Below are positions 8,925 to 16,827 of a stretch of 64,000 nucleotides of DNA, piece after piece. Numbering within the stretch: the stretch's first letter is position 1; each line of letters starts with the position of its first letter. Below the pieces are notes generated by a model that saw only the letters and a program-made list of their open reading frames with translations, was not told where the DNA came from and did no database searches. A program made the translations under genes and the position numbers. Origin of the DNA: an uncultured Cocleimonas sp. (lineage in GTDB: Bacteria; Pseudomonadota; Gammaproteobacteria; Thiotrichales; Thiotrichaceae); NCBI RefSeq assembly GCF_947495625.1, contig NZ_CANLZW010000005.1, forward strand, positions 62,001 through 126,000. The letters are read 5' to 3'.

Positions 8925-10085
8925 ATGACACAGCAAATAATTGATAGTAAAGCTTTAATGCTCGACTTTGCGCATGAATCAGGCTTGAGTGATGCATCCC
9001 GCAAACCGCGCCGTTATTTATGGACGGACGCATTTGCGGTGTGTAATTTTCTAGGACTCTATGGCCAAACAGGTGAGCAACAATACTTACAGCTTGCTCT
9101 AGACCTTGTTGATCAAGTACATCAAGTCCTTGGAAAATATCATCAGCTTAGTAATCACAGTGGTTGGATTAGCGGACTGGATGATCAACAGGCGAGACTG
9201 CATCCAACCCGGGGTGGTCTCAGAATTGGTAAAAAGCTGGATGAACGCCAGACGAGTGAATCGTATGATGAACAACTAGAGTGGGACAGAGATGGTCAGT
9301 ATTATCATTATTTGACTAAATGGATGCATGCACTAAACCGGGTTAGCCAGGTCACGAATGACAGTAAATATAACCAATGGGCACTGGAACTAGCAAAAGT
9401 GGCTCATGCTGCCTTTACCTATACCACACCTAATGGAAACATACGTATGGTGTGGAAAATGAGAATAGATTTGTCGGATCCTCTGGTAGATTCTATGGGA
9501 TACCATGATCCGTTAGATGGTTTAATCACATACGAGCACCTTCAAGCCACTTCAAAACAGTTCTCAGATACGCCAATTGAACTCAGTTTAATCGACGAAA
9601 TTGAGGATATGGTTAAACTATGCCAAGGACGAAACTGGGCAACTCAGGATTCTTTGGGGCTCGGTGGATTACTTTCAGATGCTTGCAGGCTGACTCAACT
9701 AATCACCAGTCAGCATGTGAATGAGCATCTCAGGTTAGAGTTATTATTAAATGATATCGATATCAGCCTGAAGGCATTTGTTCAACAAAATCAGCTAAAT
9801 TTACCCGCCGAGTATCGATTGGCCTTTCGCGAGCTGGGATTATCCATTGGTTTACAAGGGATAGAGCGGATGCAAAAGCTCGTAAAGCAACACGCTGGAG
9901 ATTTCAGTAATTTGTCTCAACTAAGCGATGATTTGATTGAGCTAGCTGCGTATAAGCCAATCAGTGACACTATTAATAACTTCTGGCTACAACCGACACA
10001 CCGCAATGTTGAGGCATGGGTGGACCATGCCGATATCAATAATGTCATGCTGGCAACAAGTCTGGCTCCAGATGGTTATTTATAG
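8925..10085 (+). CDS. Uncharacterised alpha/alpha-toroid (six-hairpin glycosidase-like) protein
   Basis: 386 residues, no signal peptide and no membrane segment, so cytoplasmic. Repeated amphipathic helix pairs with motifs such as YLWTDAFAVCNFLGLY, WDRDGQYYHYLTKWMHALNRV and DSMGYHDPLDGLITYEHL resemble the helical-toroid fold of six-hairpin glycosidases and related lyases. No catalytic assignment is possible, although the HPTRGGLRIGKKL and WDRDGQYYHYLTKW stretches may line a pocket. It starts 5 bases after the PCMT-esterase stop, so the two are very probably co-translated and act together. The function is unknown. Confidence 0.75.
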   Translation: MTQQIIDSKALMLDFAHESGLSDASRKPRRYLWTDAFAVCNFLGLYGQTGEQQYLQLALDLVDQVHQVLGKYHQLSNHSGWISGLDDQQARLHPTRGGLRIGKKLDERQTSESYDEQLEWDRDGQYYHYLTKWMHALNRVSQVTNDSKYNQWALELAKVAHAAFTYTTPNGNIRMVWKMRIDLSDPLVDSMGYHDPLDGLITYEHLQATSKQFSDTPIELSLIDEIEDMVKLCQGRNWATQDSLGLGGLLSDACRLTQLITSQHVNEHLRLELLLNDIDISLKAFVQQNQLNLPAEYRLAFRELGLSIGLQGIERMQKLVKQHAGDFSNLSQLSDDLIELAAYKPISDTINNFWLQPTHRNVEAWVDHADINNVMLATSLAPDGYL

Positions 10086-10151
10086 TTCTGTAGTTGGTTA
10101 ATAAATCGATCGAGCGGTTTATCAGCACAGTGATTAATCTGTTTATGATTT

Positions 10152-10179
10152 AAAAAGTGCCCCAAAGTGGGGGGGTGTC
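10152..10179 (+). repeat. Dispersed G-run element, copy 3 (mini)
   Basis: A5, GTG, stem CCCCA, loop AAG, stem TGGGG, then GGGTGTC. Both arms differ from the common CCTA/TAGG pair yet remain complementary: a compensatory change. Confidence 0.8.
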
Positions 10180-10333
10180 ATTCAGAGACTATATTCTAGT
10201 GTTTTCAGGAGTCATTTGCTTCTGGCACTAGGTAGTTTCCACAGTTAATTACGTATAACAACGAATAGTTTGTTGAGGTGGTAAGAGTAATTATCAAGGT
10301 AGAAGTTAACAACATATTTGATGGAGAAAAGTC

Positions 10334-11107
10334 ATGAGAATCGAAGAAATGAACAAAGATTTAAAACGTGCATATCAAACTATGGTGGATACTGTGGAAG
10401 ATCTTGTTGTAAATCAGGGTGAAAACCTACAGCAGGCATTGCAGATAGCCGAAGAACAATTGGGTGAGTGGAAAGATTTAAGCAAAGAAGAAGTAGAAGT
10501 AATTAGCTCAGAATTAAAGCATGATTTTAAAAAACTGGAAGATAATTTGAGTGAATCAAGAGAAGCTTACAAAGAAGCATTCAAAAAGGAAGCAGCTTAC
10601 GTCTCTGATTCTATCTGGAGTAAGTTACTGACCATTATGGATACCAATACTGCGCAATTACTGGCATTCCAGAAAAACCTTAACGAGCGAGTATTATCTA
10701 TCAAAAGTGCTGATCACCTTACTGAGCATGAGGAACATACGCAATGGAGTTCTGATCATGGCTTATGGCTGGCAGAAGTAGAAATCTGGAAAAAAGAACA
10801 TGCAGAGGCCTTGGGAAAATTAGCAAAGATTGAAAAAGCCATTGCTCAACATTCTACCCTGTTAGATGAACATGTTCAGGTGATTAAGGCGCATGAAGCA
10901 CGCGATCATGAGCATGAAGAAGTACTCGCCAAAGCAGAGCACGATCCTACCAGTCATGTTTTTGAAGTGAAAGAGGATGAAGAAGCTGCTGTGCATGCAC
11001 AGGAAAAACAGGAACATACTCAACACGCTGAACTTCACGATACGATGAGAAAACATCATTTTACCATCATCTCACTGGTGAATAAGCTATACAAAGAAAT
11101 CAGTTAG
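10334..11107 (+). CDS. DUF1451-like helical protein with His/Glu-rich C-terminus
   Basis: 257 residues, soluble, mostly helical. Residues 1-105 resemble the helical N-terminal part of DUF1451/YbeL proteins (EEVEVISSELKHDFKK, then SDSIWSKLLTIMDTNTAQ), but the zinc-ribbon found at the end of that family is absent. Residues 130-257 are a charged coiled region with many histidines (HLTEHEEH, HEARDHEHEE, HAQEKQEHTQHAELH, MRKHHF), which could bind metal (inference). A GGAGAAAAG site sits just before the ATG. A decayed copy lies at 6272, so the two paralogues bracket the PCMT-esterase and toroid genes. Its location among stress genes suggests a stress role. Confidence 0.75.
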   Translation: MRIEEMNKDLKRAYQTMVDTVEDLVVNQGENLQQALQIAEEQLGEWKDLSKEEVEVISSELKHDFKKLEDNLSESREAYKEAFKKEAAYVSDSIWSKLLTIMDTNTAQLLAFQKNLNERVLSIKSADHLTEHEEHTQWSSDHGLWLAEVEIWKKEHAEALGKLAKIEKAIAQHSTLLDEHVQVIKAHEARDHEHEEVLAKAEHDPTSHVFEVKEDEEAAVHAQEKQEHTQHAELHDTMRKHHFTIISLVNKLYKEIS

Positions 11108-11302
11108 TCATCAGTTAATAAGGCATTTAAAACAGCAGTTTATAACAATAAGATTGAATGTATCCATCATCAGTAATAACTAATGGTGGACAAAGAATCA
11201 GGTTTTAGAGTTTGTTTAGTAAAGTTAATTTAACAGCTTTAAAACCTATTTCTTAACAAGAACAGAGGATAGTCATATATCCGTAAATGAGAGGAATAGA
11301 TC

Positions 11303-12160
11303 ATGTTACAAATAATACCGGTATACGAAGGTAACACCATCGCAGTGAGAGCTTCAGGAAAACTAAGCCATGAAGACTATCAAAAATTCATACCTGAATT
11401 AGAAAAGCATATTGAAGAGCATGAAAAAATCACCTTACTGTTTGAATTCGATAACTTCACAGGGTGGGATTTAGATGCGGTAAAAGATGATTTTAAATTT
11501 GGTATGAAGCACCTCGAAAACTTTGAACGCATCGCGATGGTCGGTGATAAAGCCTGGGAACGTTGGATGTCTTTCATTGCCAAGCCGTTTTTAATCGCTG
11601 GTAAAGTTAAATACTTTAACCGCGAAAATCTACAAGATGCATGGGACTGGTTACGCGAAAGGGAAGACCTCGAAAAGCTGGCAGAACAACTCCAGCCCTA
11701 TAAAAATATCGTTGTAGCTGTAGATTATTCAATCTATGCCAAACATGCTTGCAAGCGTGCGATTGAATTGGCTAAACACTACAAGGCATCACTCACCTTG
11801 CTCAATGTCGCTTTAGAGTACGTTCCGTATTCAGCGTATGGCGATGCAATGGGCGCTTACCTGATTGATGAAGCGATTATTGAAGAACAAAATAAAGCCA
11901 GGATGGAAGCGGCAGAAGCACAAATGAAAGTTTTTACGGATGAGTTAGAGACCGATTATCCAATCACTAGCAAAGTCATTTGCGGTGAAACAAAGACTAG
12001 CATCGTCACCTTTCTAGAAGCACAAGATGCAGACCTGGTTGTCTTTGGCGCGAGAAAGAAAAAAGGCTTAAACAAGCTTATTGGCTCTATCCCACAATAC
12101 GTTCAGAGCAATAGCCGTTGTGAAATGTTGATCGTCCCTGTTCAAGATTTAACGTTCTAA
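11303..12160 (+). CDS. SpoIIAA-like/universal stress protein fusion
   Basis: 285 residues. Residues 1-120 match the SpoIIAA-like (STAS-related, PF11964 type) domain: MLQIIPVYEGNTIAVRASGK, then ITLLFEFDNFTGWD. Residues 132-285 are a UspA domain starting YKNIVVAVDYSIYAKHACKRAIELAKHY and ending with the nucleotide-binding pattern G-A-R-KKKG-x6-GS followed by SRCEMLIVPV. Both domain families are common in stress operons; the fusion couples a possible membrane or anti-sigma-like module with an ATP-binding stress module. A GAGAGGA site lies 7 bases before the ATG. Two small genes follow closely, so this is probably the head of a three-gene unit. Confidence 0.88.
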   Translation: MLQIIPVYEGNTIAVRASGKLSHEDYQKFIPELEKHIEEHEKITLLFEFDNFTGWDLDAVKDDFKFGMKHLENFERIAMVGDKAWERWMSFIAKPFLIAGKVKYFNRENLQDAWDWLREREDLEKLAEQLQPYKNIVVAVDYSIYAKHACKRAIELAKHYKASLTLLNVALEYVPYSAYGDAMGAYLIDEAIIEEQNKARMEAAEAQMKVFTDELETDYPITSKVICGETKTSIVTFLEAQDADLVVFGARKKKGLNKLIGSIPQYVQSNSRCEMLIVPVQDLTF

Positions 12161-12180
12161 CTAGCATATAGAGGTCTCTA

Positions 12181-12381
12181 ATGATGAGCGATATACAAAA
12201 TATAGAAATAGAACGCTATCACGACAAAATCGTAAAAGACTTGCGTCATCTGATAGAAAAATATCGAGAGATAATGGCATGGGATGTACCAGAAAATGAC
12301 CCTGTCGAAGCAGACAGGCTCATTTTCGAAGCGATACAGTCTGGTTTGGCAGAGATAGAGAAAGCTGAAAAAACAAGGTAA
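12181..12381 (+). CDS. Small charged protein of unknown function
   Basis: 66 residues, predicted helical, acidic/basic mixed, no signal peptide (MMSDIQNIEIERYHDKIVKD). It begins 20 bases after the Usp fusion, with AGAGG nearby as a ribosome binding site, and ends 5 bases before the next start, so it is almost certainly translated as part of that operon. I recognise no family. Its position suggests an accessory role in the same stress response. Confidence 0.65.
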   Translation: MMSDIQNIEIERYHDKIVKDLRHLIEKYREIMAWDVPENDPVEADRLIFEAIQSGLAEIEKAEKTR

Positions 12382-12386
12382 AAATC

Positions 12387-12974
12387 ATGAACAAAAAAGC
12401 AGATAAAACCGTAAACAAACCCGAACCCACGCTTTTACATCATCCCGATGGATGGTTTCACCGGATTTTTATCAGCGAAGCGATTCTGAGTATCTAACTC
12501 ATATTGTGTTTTGTAGGCATCGCCTATACCGATGTGGTGGGAGCCTTAAGTATCAACTTCTGGCTATGGATGATTCCTGTATTTGCTGTTGCCGCGATCA
12601 TTCTGGAATGGTCGCGGTACATCAAAGGCGATATCGATGGTTTTCATTTTATACGCCAACAAATCCTACATTGGACCGCCGTATTTATCGCCGTAAAAGT
12701 GATTTTCATTCTGTTACAGCTAGGTCGATTACCGAATAACGCAACCGCTTTTGTATTAATGATGGTGATGAGTTTATCGACTTTTCTCGCAGGTATTTAT
12801 ATAGGCTGGCGTTTTTTAGTGCTTGGTGTTTTTATCGCAATCGCAACAATCATCGCAGCATATCTGGAAACCTATGTCTGGATATTAATTCCTGTCGTTA
12901 TATTTATAGTGGCTATGGGGATATATATGGGATGGAGGGAATTCAAATCACTGAGTGCGAGAATTGTTAGTTAG
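12387..12974 (+). pseudogene. Membrane protein gene interrupted by an in-frame stop
   Basis: A frame opens at ATG 12387 (MNKKADKTVNKPEPTLLHH) and runs for 36 codons to a TAA at 12495-12497, after which the same frame continues without shift to 12974 as a four- to five-helix membrane protein (GALSINFWLWMIPVF ... WILIPVVIFIVAMGIYMGWR). Joined, it would be a 195-residue protein with a soluble N-terminus and the first helix spanning the stop (AILSI-stop-LILCFVG). A TTA-to-TAA change would explain it. A TTG at 12504 might restart translation, giving a truncated protein. It is the last gene of the Usp operon. Either a recent nonsense mutation or a sequencing error. Confidence 0.75.
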
Positions 12975-13038
12975 GTTGAGATGTAGTCGAATAAAAAGCT
13001 GTAAATTTTACTACATCATAGATTTAGGTTCAGAGGGG

Positions 13039-13110
13039 AAACAATGGGGATGAAGGAAACTCGATTCGCTCAAACAACCTTCATCCTGGACCATTGTTTC
13101 TTGAGTTTTT
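13039..13110 (+). terminator. Long hairpin terminator
   Basis: Two stacked perfect 9-bp arms, AAACAATGG-GGATGAAGG pairing with CCTTCATCC-(TGGA bulge)-CCATTGTTT, then CTTGAGTTTTT. Located 65 bases after the interrupted membrane gene, it probably ends the stress operon. Confidence 0.7.
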
Positions 13111-13148
13111 CATAGCATTTGATTGAAGTTGAAAACTATACATCAATA

Positions 13149-13205
13149 GTCACCCCCCTACTTATAGGCATTTTTTTGAAAAATGCCTATAAGTAGGGGG
13201 GTGTC
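13149..13205. repeat. Dispersed G-run elements, copies 4a/4b, head-to-head giant hairpin
   Basis: Two mini elements in opposite orientation joined at their A-tracts: 13149-13175 (minus) and 13179-13205 (plus) with a 3-base spacer. The arms are complementary over 27 bases with a single mismatch (TGAC against TGTC). It lies between convergent genes. Confidence 0.85.
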
Positions 13206-13309
13206 AAAATAATTGATTCTAAATCCACTTAGTACTATTTTTAGCTTCACCAGACATATTACGCCTTGCTAAACGGATGCCTTTTTTTGCGTTATGTTTT
13301 AAACACTTG

Positions 13310-14098
13310 TTATATATTTATCTCCAGTTTAACCAATGTTTCCATTTGAACGGGTGTTTGAATCATGGAGTTATTGCGAGATATTCTTAGGTCTTTAGTA
13401 ATGGATGCCAAGCTCAATTCTGGGTATCTTTTCATTACTAATGCAGCAATAGTCTGTCCTGTTCGACCTACTCCTGCTTTACAATGTATAACGGGTAACA
13501 TTTTTTCAGGGCGGTTAATCGCGCTATCATTTTCTTGTTCGTAGAAGTCCCTTTTTTCAGAAATTGTAGACTCGATTAAAGTGACTAAACTAGTTGTCGT
13601 TTCTGGGCTAACAGTTTGGTGATCTGGCCAATTATGAACATGTATAACTGGGATATCGATAGCTGCCTGATATCCAGTAACTTCCATTTTAAAGACATAA
13701 GCTTCAATTCTATTACCCAGCTCAACACGACGTACAGGTGTTGAACGCGTTTTTATCTGTCCAAAAGTTTCAGACCTGGAGAAGTATTCAGGTAATTTAT
13801 GATTTTGAATATCACGATTACTTGCCAGAATTACCAAAGCTGGTGTGCGATTATCTATGATCATTTGAAGGTGAGCCTCCAACTGATGATCGAATGGATA
13901 TTGTGTAGCTATGGCGATGTATTTACCATCAACAATAATGCGGTTAGCGTTAAGCTCATCATGAGCGCTAGTATCTAAGGAATGAGTTAAATTAAAGCGA
14001 TCGCGTTTAGGGTCAAAATGAATCCGTTTGGCGTCACCTTTAATTCCCATTAGTTGTAATACAGTACTTTTAATTACAGAATTGCTATATTGATTCAT
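13310..14098 (-). CDS. Classical protein tyrosine phosphatase
   Basis: 262 residues, no signal peptide. The C-terminal catalytic loop is HCKAGVGRTG (Cys206, Arg212), the HCxAGxGR(S/T)G signature of classical PTPs (PF00102, YopH/SptP-like), and the general-acid loop WPDH is present (157-160). NANRIIVDGKYIAIATQYP corresponds to the conserved substrate-loop region of this family. It should dephosphorylate phosphotyrosine, either on endogenous proteins or, as in known bacterial members, on host proteins; no secretion signal or secretion genes are nearby. The N-terminal 45 residues are variable. It stands alone between two dispersed-repeat copies. Confidence 0.88.
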   Translation of the reverse strand: MNQYSNSVIKSTVLQLMGIKGDAKRIHFDPKRDRFNLTHSLDTSAHDELNANRIIVDGKYIAIATQYPFDHQLEAHLQMIIDNRTPALVILASNRDIQNHKLPEYFSRSETFGQIKTRSTPVRRVELGNRIEAYVFKMEVTGYQAAIDIPVIHVHNWPDHQTVSPETTTSLVTLIESTISEKRDFYEQENDSAINRPEKMLPVIHCKAGVGRTGQTIAALVMKRYPELSLASITKDLRISRNNSMIQTPVQMETLVKLEINI

Positions 14099-14378
14099 CT
14101 ATTCATCCATGTCTTACTTGTATATCTCTAAGATATTTTTACGAAAATATGTTGTTATTTTTTTATGCTTTTGCCAGGAAATACCATTGAAAACAGAAGC
14201 AAATAAAACACATAAGTATAATAGGTTTTGGGTCTGTAATTCATTTATTGTTTAAGCGTAAAGCTTCATTTCCTAGTTCAGGATAATTTGTTTATATCAA
14301 AATAAATGCAATGCATCAGCCTCTACTTCTTAAAAATAAGGTTCTAAACCTCAAAATAATTCGTTTTTTTGTCTAACC

Positions 14379-14406
14379 AAAAAACCTCTAAAAGTGGAGG
14401 GGTGAC
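14379..14406 (+). repeat. Dispersed G-run element, copy 5 (mini, divergent)
   Basis: A6, stem CCTC(T), loop AAAAGT, stem (G)GAGG, then GGTGAC. The arms changed together (CCTC/GAGG instead of CCTA/TAGG). It lies in the 427-base divergent gap between the phosphatase and the isochorismatase-like gene; nothing else is recognised there. Confidence 0.7.
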
Positions 14407-14525
14407 TATCTTGAGTTCATCAATTATCTATACCACTATCTAAATGAGAGTTTGAATATTAATATGGGATAAATAATTCTAAAGACCTAATTAAAAAGTT
14501 GAGATGCACCTGGGAGTAGGCTGAC

Positions 14526-15065
14526 ATGTTAAATCAAGAAAATACAGGTTTGGTTATAGTCGATGTTCAAGGCAAGCTTGCGCGTATTGTGCATGAGAGC
14601 GAAGCTTTAATTCGGAATATTCAGGCGTTGATTCAAGGATGCCAAATTCTAAAGCTTCCTATTGTCTGGGTTGAGCAAAATCCACAGGGATTGGGGCAGA
14701 CTGTTCCTGAATTAAGTGAGTTATTAGCGCCGAATCAACCTCTGGAAAAGTTTACCTTTAATGCCTGTGAAAGCAGTAGCTTTGACAAAGTGATAGCGGA
14801 AAGTGGTGTGCAGCAATGGATTGTTTGCGGCATTGAAGCGCATATATGTTTATATCAAACAGCTTTAGGGTTGTTATCAAGGAATTATCAGGTTGAGGTG
14901 GTGACTGATGGTATTTCATCACGCTCTAAAGCCAATATTGATTTAGCGATAAATAAGCTCGAGAAAAGCGGCGCTAGCCTCACGAGTGTTGAAATGTGTC
15001 TGTATGAGTTGATTAAAGATGCACGCAAAGCCGAGTTTAAACAGATTTTGCCACTCATTAAGTAA
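14526..15065 (+). CDS. Isochorismatase-like cysteine hydrolase
   Basis: 179 residues, cytoplasmic. It has the triad of the isochorismatase/nicotinamidase superfamily: Asp in GLVIVDVQGKL (about residue 13), Lys in LEKFTFNAC, and Cys in CGIEAHICLYQTALGLL, with the following cis-peptide region conserved. It groups by appearance with the YcaC-like hydrolases of unknown substrate rather than with nicotinamidase, which has extra metal-binding histidines. Monocistronic, with a shared terminator directly downstream. Confidence 0.85.
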   Translation: MLNQENTGLVIVDVQGKLARIVHESEALIRNIQALIQGCQILKLPIVWVEQNPQGLGQTVPELSELLAPNQPLEKFTFNACESSSFDKVIAESGVQQWIVCGIEAHICLYQTALGLLSRNYQVEVVTDGISSRSKANIDLAINKLEKSGASLTSVEMCLYELIKDARKAEFKQILPLIK

Positions 15066-15146
15066 TCGTTAAAAGCTTATTGGTTTATTTACCTTAACCA
15101 AGCTATACAAGATGAGACAAGTATTGATAACCATTATTTGATTAAC

Positions 15147-15176
15147 AAAAAAGCCTGATTATGTTCAGGCTTTTTT
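15147..15176. terminator. Bidirectional rho-independent terminator
   Basis: Perfect stem AAAAAAGCCTGA / TCAGGCTTTTTT with a 6-base loop. It serves the isochorismatase-like gene (plus) and the small lipoprotein gene (minus). Confidence 0.9.
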
Positions 15177-15186
15177 GTAACAATTT

Positions 15187-15372
15187 TTAATCTGCGGGAG
15201 GGGCTGGTGCAGGCGTAATTTCATCTGTCGATTCGTTTTTCATTGCATCGGATTCTTGAATTACCGCAGCTGATTGATCCGTCACTTCCGTGTTACTCGC
15301 TTTATCGCAGGCTGTTAAACTCATTGCACCCGTCGCAACTATTAAGCTTGTAAGTATCATTGAAATTTTCAT
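15187..15372 (-). CDS. Small lipoprotein
   Basis: 61 residues. The signal peptide ends in a lipobox LTAC (Cys22), then a short acidic, Ser/Thr/Pro-rich tail (SNTEVTDQSAAVIQESD ... PAPAPPAD). No domain is recognised; such tails are common in tiny periplasm-facing lipoproteins. It converges on the isochorismatase-like gene and shares its terminator. Confidence 0.7.
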   Translation of the reverse strand: MKISMILTSLIVATGAMSLTACDKASNTEVTDQSAAVIQESDAMKNESTDEITPAPAPPAD

Positions 15373-15571
15373 AATTCATTACCTTTGGTTGACCCTATAT
15401 CAGGTTCTACTGTAGGCAAAGGAAGAACCATAAAGTTCAAAATAATAATTTTAGCTAATGGTTAGATCAGCTAATTTCATTGATGTTGAATTCTATTTTC
15501 AAACGATAAACTTCCATTTAAACAACTGTTTACATAGGATGGGAGAATTGAAATAAAAATATCATTTAATT

Positions 15572-15599
15572 AAAAAGTGCTTAAAAGTAGGGGGGTGAC
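15572..15599 (+). repeat. Dispersed G-run element, copy 6 (mini)
   Basis: A5, GTG, stem CTTA, loop AAAG, stem TAGG, GGGGTGAC; the T:G pair keeps the stem. It lies in the long gap 15373-16234, which is otherwise very AT-rich and holds no recognisable gene. Confidence 0.8.
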
Positions 15600-16134
15600 T
15601 TAAAACAAGCCCTCGAAACGCAGTGAATAAATACAAAAGTGCACCTAAACTGCATCTTAAATATCATCCTAAATTTCATCAGTAAAAATCCAATGTTTAA
15701 GAGTTCCAGAACAGTTATGATCAGTAAATAAATGAATTCTTTGTTTATTCAACTGAGTTTATCAATATGAAAAATTATTAAACAGAAGCTAGTTTTGTTA
15801 AAAATACCTTTCTAATTTATCTTCTAAAGAATAAATATTTTAGATATTTGGGTTGAAAAAAGAACATATTGGTACATAAATTCATGGTCTAAAAAGACTC
15901 ATTTCTTCATTATTTTACTTTTTCAGAAGTTCTTTTTTGAAAAAAATTCACATTAATTTCATTTTATTTTCACACTTTTTTTGCTTATTTTTTAAGCAGT
16001 TTTTAATCTTAGTATTCATCGACTTAAGTTAGTTTTTTAATATTTGTATGCAATACGATTACTACTTTCGATAAAAAATAAATGAAACTTATCAAAATAG
16101 TCCCAGTCGTATTTCCCGAGACGATGATGTAGAG

Positions 16135-16178
16135 AAAAAAGGTAGTTGCGAGGGATTCGTCTTCGCCTTTTATTTTTT
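16135..16178 (+). other. Terminator-like hairpin in long 5' region, possible small RNA end
   Basis: AAAAG-G and GCGA pair with TCGC and CTTTT around a loop GGGATTCGTC, followed by ATTTTTT. It sits about 57 bases before a small secreted-protein gene. It could end a small RNA transcribed from the 15.7-16.1 kb AT-rich gap, or act as a leader attenuator; sequence alone cannot decide. Confidence 0.35.
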
Positions 16179-16234
16179 ACTACACTTTGTAAGTCATTGT
16201 TTCATAATTGTTTAAAACTAATAAGGAGTCAATT

Positions 16235-16441
16235 ATGACTATCAAGAATACAATTGTTGCAACTTCATTCCTACTAGCGTTAGGAACATCTTTACCAGGA
16301 TTTGCGGAGACAAAAGCAGAGGATGCACCAGCTCCTATATGCGTTACAGCTGCAGAAGTTGAGGCAATGTCTGACGAAGATAAAGCAAAACTTACATTGC
16401 CAATCTGTCCAGAAGCGCCAGAAGCTACGACTACTCAATAG
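16235..16441 (+). CDS. Small secreted protein of unknown function
   Basis: 68 residues: signal peptide of about 25 residues (MTIKNTIVATSFLLALGTSLPGFA-ET), then a short acidic mature part, KAEDAPAPICVTAAEVEAMSD ending in EAPEATTTQ, with two cysteines (in APICVT and LPICPE) that may pair. The start is fixed by AAGGAG seven bases upstream of the ATG; an upstream in-frame TTG at 16208 has no such site. A strong terminator follows. No family recognised. Confidence 0.7.
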   Translation: MTIKNTIVATSFLLALGTSLPGFAETKAEDAPAPICVTAAEVEAMSDEDKAKLTLPICPEAPEATTTQ

Positions 16442-16452
16442 TCTAGTTTTAC

Positions 16453-16486
16453 AGAGCACTTGTTTTTACAAGTGCTCTTTCGTTTT
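16453..16486 (+). terminator. Rho-independent terminator
   Basis: Perfect 10-bp stem AGAGCACTTG / CAAGTGCTCT, loop TTTTTA, then TTCGTTTT. It ends the small secreted-protein gene. Confidence 0.88.
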
Positions 16487-16700
16487 CAGAACTCAAAGTT
16501 TTTCTCAGGGCTTTTTAGCTGGAATCATTTTCAATAACAATACGATTAAGTTGTTCATAAATTTGATTAGGGGTTCCAGAATTTGATTATTTGATCGACA
16601 TAAAGAATCTGACAATCTACGGCCTTTTGAATTGATGTTTTTACATTTAAATTTTTTGCCAAGAAACCAAAGTATTAAAACAAGCAATACCCAGCTCTGC

Positions 16701-16730
16701 AAAAAAAACGCCTATAAGTAGGGGGGTGAC
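16701..16730 (+). repeat. Dispersed G-run element, copy 7 (mini)
   Basis: A8, CG, stem CCTA, loop TAAG, stem TAGG, GGGGTGAC, preceded by CCAGCTCTGC, which also occurs near the left end of the long copies. It lies between convergent genes. Confidence 0.82.
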
Positions 16731-16827
16731 CTAATACTTCTTATTTCACCTTAGTAGCAGTAAATCTCTTTATAAAAGCTACATGGGTTCTATCTAATAA
16801 ATTAGCATCAAGTATTACTATAGAAGA

